Source: a virus. From it: DNA of 23,274 nt. This document shows, one piece after another, positions 1 through 8,937 of the stretch. Position 1 is the stretch's first letter. Each line of letters opens with the position of its first letter. The DNA lies in the IMG/VR virus record IMGVR_UViG_3300007514_000067, positions 1 through 23,274 of that record. The stretch is one strand, 5' to 3'. A program made the translations under genes and the position numbers. Below the pieces are notes generated by a model. The model was not told the DNA's origin. It ran no database searches and saw nothing but the letters and a program-made list of their open reading frames with translations.

Positions 1-3000
1 GGACTAAGTTTGTTTAATTCTTGTGACACACGGTCAGGTAAAATACGTTGAGCGCCACCAGCAGTAGGTATTTTCACACTCACAGTAGCCTGACCACCAC
101 CACGCACACCCGCTTCCAACAACGACACATAATTTTGCAAATACTCATCATCGCTAGCCTCCGCTAATTTGCGGGCAGCCTCAATAAAAGAAAGATTCTC
201 TCTGCTCGCCTTCTCACCGACACGTTTCGTGATGTTCGCTGCCTTAATCATATGCGTAGGGTTAACACCATCTAACCATGCGTTAAAGAAAGCACCGAAA
301 ACGTTACGGAAAACGAATCCGGGTGTAGCGATCATTCCTGCTTTAAGGAAGTTTTGGAACTTGTCATAATATTTCAGGAAACCTTCAACTTCTCTAGGAG
401 TGTTCATTCGTTTAAACGCTTCAGCAGCAGCAACCATGCCCTCATTCAACTCTGTGTTGCCTGTTGCTATACGCCAAGGACCCCAGTTGGACATGCCGTC
501 CAACACTGAATCCATCCAAGTGTTGATATCTTGTTCATTCATCGCTCTTGGATTTGCTATAGGATCAAAGCCTCCCAATCTGAAAGATGGATCATAACCT
601 TGCACATTACTTTCAGTTAAAACAACTCGTTTTCGAGTAGGTATGCTAGGTAGATCAACACCTGCTTCTTGCAAGGAGGCTACACCACGTTGCATACCGG
701 ACAAGTTCATAAAATCTGCTGCTTCACGAGCCAAAGACTGTGCTTCTATCTCAGCGACGAGAGCCATTTCTTCTAACGCTGCAATATCACCAGCGGATTG
801 GGGGCTTTCAGACCCAGCAACACGTGTCCGTAACGCTTCAGCCTCTTGACGCAACCTTTGAGCCTCAGCAAACATCTTCTCAGACTTACCAGTAAGGTCT
901 TCTGTAGCCGCTACGATCTCTTCGTTAGTCATATCGAACTGTTTATATCTGACGGACGGTTTACGTCCAATACGTTCAATAGGATCTAAAGTCTCAGATA
1001 GTAGTTCTGATTCCTGTAACCGTGCCATACGATTAAGAACATCATCGAGAAGCCCTCTGGCTTCATCCATGTTGATCGTGCCATTAATAGGAATATCAAT
1101 AAAATTGTTGTGTCCAAACACATCGTCGCCTTTAGCGATGTTCATGTATTCTTCCCACGATGCCAAGGAATGATATAATTTGCTATATGATTGTTTTTGA
1201 TCTTCCCACGATGATGTCAAGGGTTTGTGTTGATTAATAATGTTTTCAACATCACTCATTACTGCAATAGACCGATCAGTTAACTTAATTTGTTTAGCAC
1301 TCTCATTAACTAACTTCAATTTTTCTACTACATTATGTCCAGAATCTTGAATTAGATGCCCCAACTCTTTGTTACCTGCTTGTAAATCTTGAACAATAGT
1401 CACAGGTTTACGAGCAACTCTCATAGACACAGAAGGACTAATTAAAACTTCCGCTTCAGGAATTCCTTCATAGGCTAAAATTGGTCCGTCCCGCATCACC
1501 ATAGAAAAAAGAATGTCTTTCTTTTTAACAGTGAACGCTTCCATCCTAGACTCACTCCTAATGTCGAAACCTGCTGGGCGTGAACCCTGCATTCCAAATA
1601 TGCCGGCTGCTTCAGGATCAAAAGCAGGGTTCAAACTAAAAGAAGGAGCGGTTTCTTGGCTCCCGAAACGGTAAACAGTTATTGTTTCTGGAAAGTCCGC
1701 TAACGATTCTTGGCTGAGTTTATGTAATTCTTTTTGAACGGCTCTTATCTCTTTAACACTTGGTTTCAGTTGATAAAAATCGCTTCTCGGATCAAGTATT
1801 CCTTCCAACACATCATCAGCGAAGAGATCACCACCTTCATCAACATAATCAATCGCAAAATCTGGATCCTGCATGTTTCTTAACTGGAAATATGCTCTAT
1901 AAACCTCTGGAGTTATCTTTTTTAAACCTTTAGCATCTATGACACCAGCATGAAACCCCTCTACACTGTCCTGACCTATACCCAATAACTCACGTAACAA
2001 AATAGTGTCACCGTCTTGACGGTTATTAAAAATCCTGTCTAAAACTTTGTTAACGTTTTCATTCTCTAATTTAGATAACCCTTTAAAGACAACCGGCTCA
2101 GAAGGAGAATAACCAATCTGTTTAGGTATCTGACGACCTACTAAACCTTCAGCCAACGAAGTAATCCTATGTTCAAAAGTCGTAATCTGAGGAGCGATCA
2201 CATTATTGAAATCGTCATGCAACTCCTGATACCTAGCACCCAACTCGTACTGTCGTAACAACAACTCGTCAACCTTGTCAGGAACTCTGCCATCAGGCTG
2301 TAGAGTATTACCGATAGCCGCCAACTCGCGTCCTATATCATCCAACTCGTCAGCAATGTTTTGCAACTCGCCAGCGACACTAACCTGACTTAAAACAAGT
2401 CTCTGATATTGATCCATTTCCTGTATGCCACGATCAACTTCATCTATCAAAACTTGTCTAGCCCAATCCTGATCTATTTGATAAACCAACGATCCATCAG
2501 GTCCTTTAGAAAATAGTTGAGGAAGTTTTTGAACTACTTCATCAACAAACTCTGGAGTGCCGTCTGAAATTGCTTGAGGAAATAGTCCACGTATAACATA
2601 ATGTTCCACCAAATTAGATACATCATCAGTCGCATCACCAGCATTAAGATGAAGCAACAACCGTTCAGTAAACTCAGGATCAGATTCCGCTATCCTCGCA
2701 AACAACTGATCAAGCGCACCAGTGCGTTCAGCATTCTTAAAGAAAGCACCTGTACCAACCATGTTGGATCTAACAGGAGTCAACATTTCTAAATCAACAA
2801 TAGTGGCATGGAACTCTCTGAGTTTTCTCGGTATTCTCGATTCTGCAACACCAATAGGCATATCATCCCTGAACTTCTCAGGAAACTCCAACCTACGACG
2901 GTAATTCTCCAAAACCCGAGAAACTTCCTTCAAATCCTCCTCACTAGTAGCCCTATAAGCCATAGCCGCAGTCTGCAACCTAGTCAAACGCTTAACACCC

Positions 3001-5408
3001 TTAGCCACATCACGAGCCTCAACAGCAGCAGCCTCAGCCACCATCTTCTCAGACTCCCTCCTCAAAGCATTCTGCATACTCTCAGGGAAACTCTCAATAG
3101 GCCAACCCTGACGTTGCAACTCAGCCAACCAAGCATTATTAGTGAGATCCATACCCACACCAGAACCCCAATTGTCCAACACTTTGAACAAATTGTCCTC
3201 ATACATGGCTTCACCAAAAACATCCATACTCAAATCGTTAATCTGCTGACGGACAGAAACACCAGCCTCACGAGGAGCCTCAACAATAAAAGGCTTATTA
3301 GACCCCTTAGCCTGATTGATAACCAACTCACCGTTATGAGTAGTTATTCTTCCAGCGCTACGAGCATCAGCCACAGCCTGCCCTTGTAGCGTCACAGGCT
3401 GACCCGGCCCCCAACCCCTGCGCTTAGACGACTGGCTTCTTAACATTCCAGAAATATCGAAATCATCCTCATAAATTTTGCTACTCATACCGAAACGTTT
3501 ACGCATAGATTGTGTCATACGACGAGGAATAAACCCTTGACCTTCCCTAGCGAGAAGGTCTTGCATGAGTTGTTTAAAGGCGGGGAGATCTTTTTCGGCT
3601 ACATCCCTGACACCTTTCATCATGCTGAGAACATCGTTAGCATATTGTACTAGCACTTCGTCAGGGAGTTCCCGCACCTCGTGCGGAAGGTTCTTAAACC
3701 ACTGGTTGTTACGGTTAATGCCTGTTGCTACATTATCAGCATTCAAGATTAGCATCTCTAATCGTGCAATAGCCTCCGCTAACTTGTAAGCATCTGAAGA
3801 AGTGATCTGCGCACCCACAACAGCAGAACGATTAAAAATAGCGTTACGCCCTTTTTTAACAATCTCTCTCGCAAGATTGCTTCGACCTTTAGCATACCTG
3901 TGCGACGATTCCGCAGCCCAAGCCCCAGCAATAGTCTCAGGGTTATTAGACAACATTGCCTGTTTCCACGCCTCATCAGATGGGCTGAATCTGTTGCGCC
4001 ACATTTTAACCAACCCGCCTTGCAGTTCATCACGAACCTCAGGGGTTAAAGTCTTCCAATACTCAGGATTAAAAACTTTTCTAGCGTCCTCTGTTTCACT
4101 CTCGGAAAGTTTCTGCCACAACCTCCAAGGTTTAACAGAACCAAAAACAGGCAAGTTCCTTAAAGTGCGTTGAATGAAATCCGCTTGACGGAAAACAGCA
4201 CCACCCTTAACACCCGTAGGTAATTTAACTTCTCTGGGCGCACGAGTAACAGTACCAACAGTCTTTCTTATATCTTCAGGAACCTGAGATGCTCTACCTT
4301 TACGCATGTCTTTAACAAAATCTTTATACTGCGCATCCGTGTAACCCCTCTTGTAAGCAACAGGAACGTTACGGACACGCTGACCATCTAACAAACGATG
4401 CAAAGGAGTGTCATCAGGGAACACGCGACGAGCCATTTTTGCAGCCCCAGTTAACCCAGCACCAGCAGCATCCAAATATTTGCCAACACCCTGTAAACTA
4501 CTATCACCAATAGCGGTACGAGTAGCGCCACGCATCGTAGCACCAGTACCCTTTAACCCCTCGAAAACCATTTTGTCAAGATTCCTACCAGCACGAGAAA
4601 CAGGACCAGTGAAAGGCACACGTAAACGCATACCAGCATCCAACCCCATCATCCTAGCAACACCCTGACCAGCCTCAGTTTTGTTCAAAGACCGAGAAAT
4701 AGAAGACATCGACCTGCCATCACGACCAGCCAAAATAGCGGCATCAATCGCTTTCTTCATCTTACCAGCAGAACCTTTACCAAGATTCTTAACACCAGCC
4801 TCGTTACCTAAACGAACCAAATCTTGAGGATTCAACTGACCTAATTTGTATAACTCGTCACCCATCTTTTTGTAGCCACCCATGTTACGAGCAATAACAT
4901 TATAACCACCCATATAAGTCAACGGATCAATAGCAACATCACCAATAAAACCGACAACACGATCCAAATGAATATTATCCGCCAACACACTGGCACCCAA
5001 AGCGCCAGCAGTTATACCACCAGTAAACGGAGCCAAAGCCATCAAACCCCAACCGACAGCAGTACGTTCCTCACGAATCAAATCACCGAAACCATAATGA
5101 GATTTAGTCTGATCCCACCAATCAGACGTATCAAAACCTTCACCTTGGAACCAGTCGATACCCTCTTTGAGGGTACTCGCAATAGCAGAACGACCCCAAT
5201 CAAGGACACCTAAAGCAGAAAGAATACCGCCCTTGCCCGGACTTGGAGCCTTAGGAGTACGAGGACCAACGACAACTTGAGATGATCTGGTAGGTAACTG
5301 TAAATTATTCAACCCACTAGGTTTAGGAGGTGTAAAAGGAGTAGGTATTTTACCTAACTTGGCTTTATTTAAAGCCTGCTGAACCTGCGTGTATACATTA
5401 GTAGCCAC
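1..5408 (-). CDS. Giant virion/ejection-type protein with a putative ADP-ribosyltransferase-like domain (partial, C-terminus beyond window)
   Basis: I translated this frame by hand from a GTG at 5408 and found no stop down to base 1, giving at least 1,802 residues. The GTG lies three bases past the stop of the upstream gene, and the next in-frame ATG is over 100 residues later. What is visible: a Pro/Ser-rich N-terminus (residues 20-60); a Gly/Ala-rich hydrophobic stretch (about 116-160) ending in DVAIDPLTYMGG; long helical charged regions; coiled-coil-like segments near 1003-1068 and 1493-1567; and an aromatic/hydrophobic segment near 1670-1710 (FLKAGMIATPGFVFRNVFGA). Residues about 1240-1330 carry VYRFG (R1247), SFS (S1256, S1258) and EAEVL (E1318, E1320), the R / S-x-S / E-x-E order of ADP-ribosyltransferases. 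Size, late-operon position and the absence of a tape measure suggest an internal virion protein ejected with the DNA; this is inference. I saw no lysozyme or transglycosylase motif or N4-type RNA polymerase motifs. The ORF is certain; the function is moderate to weak. Confidence 0.85.
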   Translation of the reverse strand, partial: MATNVYTQVQQALNKAKLGKIPTPFTPPKPSGLNNLQLPTRSSQVVVGPRTPKAPSPGKGGILSALGVLDWGRSAIASTLKEGIDWFQGEGFDTSDWWDQTKSHYGFGDLIREERTAVGWGLMALAPFTGGITAGALGASVLADNIHLDRVVGFIGDVAIDPLTYMGGYNVIARNMGGYKKMGDELYKLGQLNPQDLVRLGNEAGVKNLGKGSAGKMKKAIDAAILAGRDGRSMSSISRSLNKTEAGQGVARMMGLDAGMRLRVPFTGPVSRAGRNLDKMVFEGLKGTGATMRGATRTAIGDSSLQGVGKYLDAAGAGLTGAAKMARRVFPDDTPLHRLLDGQRVRNVPVAYKRGYTDAQYKDFVKDMRKGRASQVPEDIRKTVGTVTRAPREVKLPTGVKGGAVFRQADFIQRTLRNLPVFGSVKPWRLWQKLSESETEDARKVFNPEYWKTLTPEVRDELQGGLVKMWRNRFSPSDEAWKQAMLSNNPETIAGAWAAESSHRYAKGRSNLAREIVKKGRNAIFNRSAVVGAQITSSDAYKLAEAIARLEMLILNADNVATGINRNNQWFKNLPHEVRELPDEVLVQYANDVLSMMKGVRDVAEKDLPAFKQLMQDLLAREGQGFIPRRMTQSMRKRFGMSSKIYEDDFDISGMLRSQSSKRRGWGPGQPVTLQGQAVADARSAGRITTHNGELVINQAKGSNKPFIVEAPREAGVSVRQQINDLSMDVFGEAMYEDNLFKVLDNWGSGVGMDLTNNAWLAELQRQGWPIESFPESMQNALRRESEKMVAEAAAVEARDVAKGVKRLTRLQTAAMAYRATSEEDLKEVSRVLENYRRRLEFPEKFRDDMPIGVAESRIPRKLREFHATIVDLEMLTPVRSNMVGTGAFFKNAERTGALDQLFARIAESDPEFTERLLLHLNAGDATDDVSNLVEHYVIRGLFPQAISDGTPEFVDEVVQKLPQLFSKGPDGSLVYQIDQDWARQVLIDEVDRGIQEMDQYQRLVLSQVSVAGELQNIADELDDIGRELAAIGNTLQPDGRVPDKVDELLLRQYELGARYQELHDDFNNVIAPQITTFEHRITSLAEGLVGRQIPKQIGYSPSEPVVFKGLSKLENENVNKVLDRIFNNRQDGDTILLRELLGIGQDSVEGFHAGVIDAKGLKKITPEVYRAYFQLRNMQDPDFAIDYVDEGGDLFADDVLEGILDPRSDFYQLKPSVKEIRAVQKELHKLSQESLADFPETITVYRFGSQETAPSFSLNPAFDPEAAGIFGMQGSRPAGFDIRSESRMEAFTVKKKDILFSMVMRDGPILAYEGIPEAEVLISPSVSMRVARKPVTIVQDLQAGNKELGHLIQDSGHNVVEKLKLVNESAKQIKLTDRSIAVMSDVENIINQHKPLTSSWEDQKQSYSKLYHSLASWEEYMNIAKGDDVFGHNNFIDIPINGTINMDEARGLLDDVLNRMARLQESELLSETLDPIERIGRKPSVRYKQFDMTNEEIVAATEDLTGKSEKMFAEAQRLRQEAEALRTRVAGSESPQSAGDIAALEEMALVAEIEAQSLAREAADFMNLSGMQRGVASLQEAGVDLPSIPTRKRVVLTESNVQGYDPSFRLGGFDPIANPRAMNEQDINTWMDSVLDGMSNWGPWRIATGNTELNEGMVAAAEAFKRMNTPREVEGFLKYYDKFQNFLKAGMIATPGFVFRNVFGAFFNAWLDGVNPTHMIKAANITKRVGEKASRENLSFIEAARKLAEASDDEYLQNYVSLLEAGVRGGGQATVSVKIPTAGGAQRILPDRVSQELNKLS

Positions 5409-5410
5409 GA

Positions 5411-7831
5411 CTACTCTTTAAAAAGGTTCCCACCATAGATATCCCAATTTTCTTGACCTCTTAACTCAGGATTCTGGGCTGGCGTATCATTTCTTGTATC
5501 TTCAGGGAACCCACCCCATTCAATAGTTCCATCTGGTTTAGCAGTGTAAGTAAGACCTCTAGTTGCACTTACCGTAGATTTACCCATCACAGGTTGCCCC
5601 GTGTAGTTAGCCCAAACTAAAGCAGCATCAGGATCTCCATATGCCTTTTCAGAAATCATCCTTTCAAGCACATGCTTTTTGTCATAACCCGTAGGCAAGT
5701 AGTCATCATCTCCGGGTAAAATACCCGTTCTCTCACTAAGAGCAATTATTTCATTTGCCTCTTGATCCCACTCTGCAAAACGTGACCCCGCTACTCTCAT
5801 TATAGCATTTTCGATAATCCCCATAGGATCACCGAGATCACCAAATTGCTGTTTAGCGAGATTTGCTTCCAACACAGGACCTATTTGAGAGAACTGACTA
5901 GGAGTCATCCAATACTGACCATCAATAACTTCAATATTAGGTAGATTTATAGGTTCAACTTCGCCTGTAATAGGATTTGTTATCTCAAAATCTTTAGCGT
6001 AAAAACCAGACGGAATAGGCTCACCATAAACATCATCATCATCATCCATATTCCACGGTCTGCCAGTAGCAGGATTAAGACCTAAATCGTACCAACCCTT
6101 ACCACCCTCACGCCACATCTCCTCATAACGCTCCGCTTCCAAATCAACAGCATCAACAGCACGAGCCTCCTCAGCCTCCATGATATCCATCTGAAGAGCC
6201 AACAAATCTTTCTCCTGACGGGCAGCATTAGCCTCACCAATAGTCATACCAGCATAAGGACCCTGAGTCATAAACCCATAAGGTCTACCAGTAGCAGGAT
6301 TAATACCCTGCGCTAAACGATCCAACTCGGATTCACCAGCAGTAAACTCTTGCCCCGCTATACGCTCACCAGTTTGATAAGCCATCTCACCAATAGGAAT
6401 ATCCCCACGCATACCACCAAATATGGCATTAGGATCAGCCCCAAGATAATCGGCTACATCCCTAGCAGACAAAGCATCCTCACGCACCTCAGCGCGCCTA
6501 TCAGCCGTATCAATCTCAGCGCCCAAAATAATCTCAATAGCCTTACTTACAAGATCAGACTTGTAGCCTGCCATAATGTTAGTAAGCATCGCGTCACGGT
6601 CATCTTTAGCCAACTTACCTATACGGTAAAGAGAATCAATGTACTGGTATTGGGCATCTATCTGATCCCCATACAAAGTATCTATAGTGTCGAACTCCAT
6701 TTGAGAAGAAACAATATTTTCTGCCAAAGCAAGGTTGCCTATAACAGCCTTATCTGCCGCACGAGCAGTCTTGGATTTAGATTGTTCATCTTTCCAAGTT
6801 GCAAGAAGACGATCCATCTCGCCCTCTTTAAGAGGTTCACCCGTCATAGGATCTAACACAGTGTACTGATTAGCGAAAGTAGCATCTAACTGCTTCTGAG
6901 CCTCGTTTTCAATTATATCAATTTGTTCAATACCAGAATCTCTAGCAGCATTAGTAGCATTAGTAATTTCATCTAATCTGCGTTGGATAACATCCAACGC
7001 TTCAGTTTGGCTATCAACAAAATTGCCAACAGGAGTCAACTTTGGTTTAGGTTCATCGGGTCCACCAAAAGGAGTTTCACCACTGCCGTCTCCTCCGTTA
7101 CCTCCTACTTTATCAGGAACACACACACCATTCTCAGCATGAAATCCGGGACCGCATTGGACTGTGCCATCATCTGGTTGCGTTATCGTAGGAGGAGCAT
7201 AATCTTTTTGAAATTCAGGTGAATCCATCCAAGGTAACGTCGCTGAACCTGTATCAGCCAACCTTTGTTGAGCCGCTAAAATCTCAGGACCAAAATCTTG
7301 CATAACATCAGACTCAGGACCTTGACCGGCAAGGTAATTAAACCAATCTTCCGTACCAACAACATTCAAAAAATCATCCAACTGTTGTTGAGTGCCACCC
7401 CGTCCTTCAAAGTAACCTTCACTCGCTAAAAAATCTGTAGCAGCCTGTTCCCTCATCGCTATACGAGGATCAACAACCATCTCACCAGCATCAAACGCCG
7501 CTTGAGTCATCTCAGCAGGAACCGTAGTAGTAGTTTTAGGTACAGTATTAAACACATTAACAGGATCTATTAAATCGACACCAAATCTGTTTTGATCAAT
7601 CATCTGATCCATCCACTGCTCATTAGTCAAAGCAGGAGCAGGTGCAGTAGGAGGAGAAGGATTATATTGTATTCCTAAAATATCCCCAAAATTACCTGTG
7701 TTTTTGCTAACAGGAGGAGGACCACCAATTGCAATAGGGGCATTAGGATTTATTACATCAACAACTTCGCCATCAACAATGTCAAAACCTGCTTCACGTA
7801 AAGAATCTAAATTAAATCCACCAAAACCCAT
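5411..7831 (-). CDS. Large modular structural-type protein, 806 aa, function unknown
   Basis: The ATG at 7831 overlaps the upstream TGA by one base (TGATG), and the stop lies three bases before the giant gene. The N-terminal 220 residues are Pro/Asn/Thr-rich and probably flexible. A small Cys knob follows, CGPGFHAENGVCVPD (C226 and C237), of the C-x-P-G-x-n-G-x-C type seen in phage and extracellular proteins, then a Gly-rich linker (240-260). Residues about 275-460 are strongly helical and charged, likely coiled coil. The heptad NPATGRP occurs twice (511-517 and 586-592), flanking another acidic helix, so this part may be an internal duplication. An Asp run follows (DDDDD near 596-600), then a mixed C-terminal domain. 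I do not recognise the family. Its place between small virion-type genes and the giant protein suggests an internal core or ejection protein. Confidence 0.85.
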   Translation of the reverse strand: MGFGGFNLDSLREAGFDIVDGEVVDVINPNAPIAIGGPPPVSKNTGNFGDILGIQYNPSPPTAPAPALTNEQWMDQMIDQNRFGVDLIDPVNVFNTVPKTTTTVPAEMTQAAFDAGEMVVDPRIAMREQAATDFLASEGYFEGRGGTQQQLDDFLNVVGTEDWFNYLAGQGPESDVMQDFGPEILAAQQRLADTGSATLPWMDSPEFQKDYAPPTITQPDDGTVQCGPGFHAENGVCVPDKVGGNGGDGSGETPFGGPDEPKPKLTPVGNFVDSQTEALDVIQRRLDEITNATNAARDSGIEQIDIIENEAQKQLDATFANQYTVLDPMTGEPLKEGEMDRLLATWKDEQSKSKTARAADKAVIGNLALAENIVSSQMEFDTIDTLYGDQIDAQYQYIDSLYRIGKLAKDDRDAMLTNIMAGYKSDLVSKAIEIILGAEIDTADRRAEVREDALSARDVADYLGADPNAIFGGMRGDIPIGEMAYQTGERIAGQEFTAGESELDRLAQGINPATGRPYGFMTQGPYAGMTIGEANAARQEKDLLALQMDIMEAEEARAVDAVDLEAERYEEMWREGGKGWYDLGLNPATGRPWNMDDDDDVYGEPIPSGFYAKDFEITNPITGEVEPINLPNIEVIDGQYWMTPSQFSQIGPVLEANLAKQQFGDLGDPMGIIENAIMRVAGSRFAEWDQEANEIIALSERTGILPGDDDYLPTGYDKKHVLERMISEKAYGDPDAALVWANYTGQPVMGKSTVSATRGLTYTAKPDGTIEWGGFPEDTRNDTPAQNPELRGQENWDIYGGNLFKE

Positions 7832-8256
7832 CAGTAACTAGCCTCTCTAATCTGAGCCGCCCGCTCCGCACGATCCGCAGCCGCATCAAAATCACGACCA
7901 TATGCACTACCAAAATATTCGTTATACGCACCAACATTCTCAGCAGTCAAATTAAACAACGCATCCTGCAAAGCCATATCCGTATCACCCAACGTCGTAT
8001 ACAAATTCTCAAAATAATTAATCAAACCACGATTACGCAAACCAGAATCCTGCAAACCCCTCCGAGCATAACCAGTGTTCAACTTATGCAACGTATCAGG
8101 AATAGCCTTGTTGATATCATACCTCTGACGATCAGCAGTACCCATAGCCCTCTTCTTCTGATATGATGTACCAGCCAAAGCAGTAGCCAAACGAGTAGCA
8201 GGAGAAGTCCCCAACGGGTCCCTCACATTATAATCAGCCAAAGGATTGTACGCCAT
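7831..8256 (-). CDS. Phage protein of unknown function, 141 aa
   Basis: The ATG at 8256 overlaps the upstream stop by one base (TAATG), and the TGA overlaps the next start. The protein is mostly helical: a basic N-terminal half (SYQKKRAMGTADRQRYDINK), a central Arg-rich turn (GYARRGLQDSGLRNRGLINY) and an Ala/Asp-rich C-terminal helix. No catalytic motif, signal peptide or membrane segment is visible. Similar small helical proteins sit before large ejection-type proteins in podovirus-like late operons, so a minor virion component is plausible but not shown. Most codons here end in G or T. Confidence 0.8.
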   Translation of the reverse strand: MAYNPLADYNVRDPLGTSPATRLATALAGTSYQKKRAMGTADRQRYDINKAIPDTLHKLNTGYARRGLQDSGLRNRGLINYFENLYTTLGDTDMALQDALFNLTAENVGAYNEYFGSAYGRDFDAAADRAERAAQIREASY

Positions 8257-8471
8257 TACCGTCCCTGTTTAATACCCGGATAACGCCGCCTAACAGCGGC
8301 ACGAACACGCGCTTTCTGACTAGGAGAACCATGTTGGGCTACACGAGCCAACGCATTCCTAGCATGCGACCTGTCATTAATAGGATAACTACCAGAACCC
8401 GGCGCTTTAGAAGGAATAGCAAACTGGCTCCTCGGCATGTTTCTCCGCTGCCTTGCCGTTAATTTAGCCAT
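8256..8471 (-). CDS. Small basic phage protein with a HARNALARV core, 71 aa
   Basis: The ATG at 8471 overlaps the upstream TAA (TAATG). The protein is short and very basic. A core of YPINDRSHARNALARVAQHG is followed by SPSQKARVRAAVRRRYPGI. This arrangement (proline-flanked Ile-Asp-x-x-His-Ala-Arg-Asn-Ala-Leu-Ala-Arg, then a charged helix ending in a tyrosine-proline) is a recurrent small domain in tailed phages, seen alone or fused to larger virion or protease proteins; I know it from memory and could not search. The charge suggests nucleic-acid or capsid binding. Codons end almost only in G or T. Confidence 0.85.
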   Translation of the reverse strand: MAKLTARQRRNMPRSQFAIPSKAPGSGSYPINDRSHARNALARVAQHGSPSQKARVRAAVRRRYPGIKQGR

Positions 8472-8638
8472 TAGTTAAAAACCTGACCCGCAATGACAAG
8501 AGTGGCAGTTTCTACAACAACATTGAGAGTAACAGCGCCACTGCTGCCACCTCCGCTGAGAGCAGTCCCAGCAGTGACATCCGAAATGTCTCCCGTACTG
8601 GTCTGCGTTATACGCTGATTTATTCTCTGTACGCTCAC
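8471..8638 (-). CDS. Small structural-type protein with an AGTALSGGGSSG turn motif, 55 aa, GTG start
   Basis: The frame opens at a GTG (8638) preceded by an AGGGG ribosome-binding site (8648-8644) at a five-base spacing, just after the upstream stop. Its TAA overlaps the next ATG by one base. The product begins SVQRINQRIT and contains DVTAGTALSGGGSSGAVTLN followed by beta-strand residues. 'VTAGTxLxGGGxSGxVTL' is a common motif in phage tail-fibre and appendage proteins. A longer frame over the same bases (8475-8672) would give a Cys-rich, low-quality protein with no ribosome-binding site; I reject it. Likely a small tail appendage or decoration protein. Confidence 0.8.
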   Translation of the reverse strand: MSVQRINQRITQTSTGDISDVTAGTALSGGGSSGAVTLNVVVETATLVIAGQVFN

Positions 8639-8646
8639 AACAACCC

Positions 8647-8937
8647 CTATCCAAAGTAAGTGATCTGAACATCAGAATCTGATGATCCAGCCCTAATAAA
8701 TTTCACATCCGTCAAATCGTCTTGGTACAAATCCATGACACTATACGGATTCAAATAGTGACCAACAGAAGCAGTCGGTGTACCCCACCTGACTCTGATC
8801 GGTTCAGCACCATTCGTTATCATCGCCGCAATAGCACCAGTCGGCACAGTGCAAGCAACAGCCACAGTAGACACTGTTAATGCTTGATCACCGATAGACG
8901 ACCCATACTGAGAGGCGTTATATCTTATTCCTGACAT
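8647..8937 (-). CDS. Small beta-rich structural-type protein, 96 aa
   Basis: The ATG at 8937 directly follows the upstream TAA, with a purine-rich AAAGAGAGA as probable ribosome-binding site. The sequence is mainly beta-strand: an N-terminal YNASQYGSSIGDQALTVSTV, a Gly/Ala-rich middle and a C-terminal half with IRVRWGTPTASVGHYLNPY and DVKFIRAGSSDSDVQITYFG. It looks like a compact jelly-roll or Ig-like domain as found in small head decoration or tail appendage proteins. No known family was recognised with certainty. It lies in a run of short virion-type genes downstream of the fibres. Confidence 0.8.
   Translation of the reverse strand: MSGIRYNASQYGSSIGDQALTVSTVAVACTVPTGAIAAMITNGAEPIRVRWGTPTASVGHYLNPYSVMDLYQDDLTDVKFIRAGSSDSDVQITYFG

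Noticed and set aside
2808-3389. Long open frame on the plus strand (193 codons)
   Set aside because: It lies opposite the giant gene in a patch where minus-strand codons end in G or T, which removes stops from the plus strand. Its product is a low-complexity Ser/Leu/Thr/His-rich string with no ribosome-binding site.
1-5408. Virion RNA polymerase (N4-type) or lytic transglycosylase assignment for the giant protein
   Set aside because: I could not find the polymerase motifs or a transglycosylase Glu motif in the visible part.
8475-8672. 65-residue Cys/Trp/Arg-rich frame on the minus strand
   Set aside because: Out of frame with the better-supported GTG gene at 8471-8638. No ribosome-binding site, and it overlaps the end of the upstream gene.
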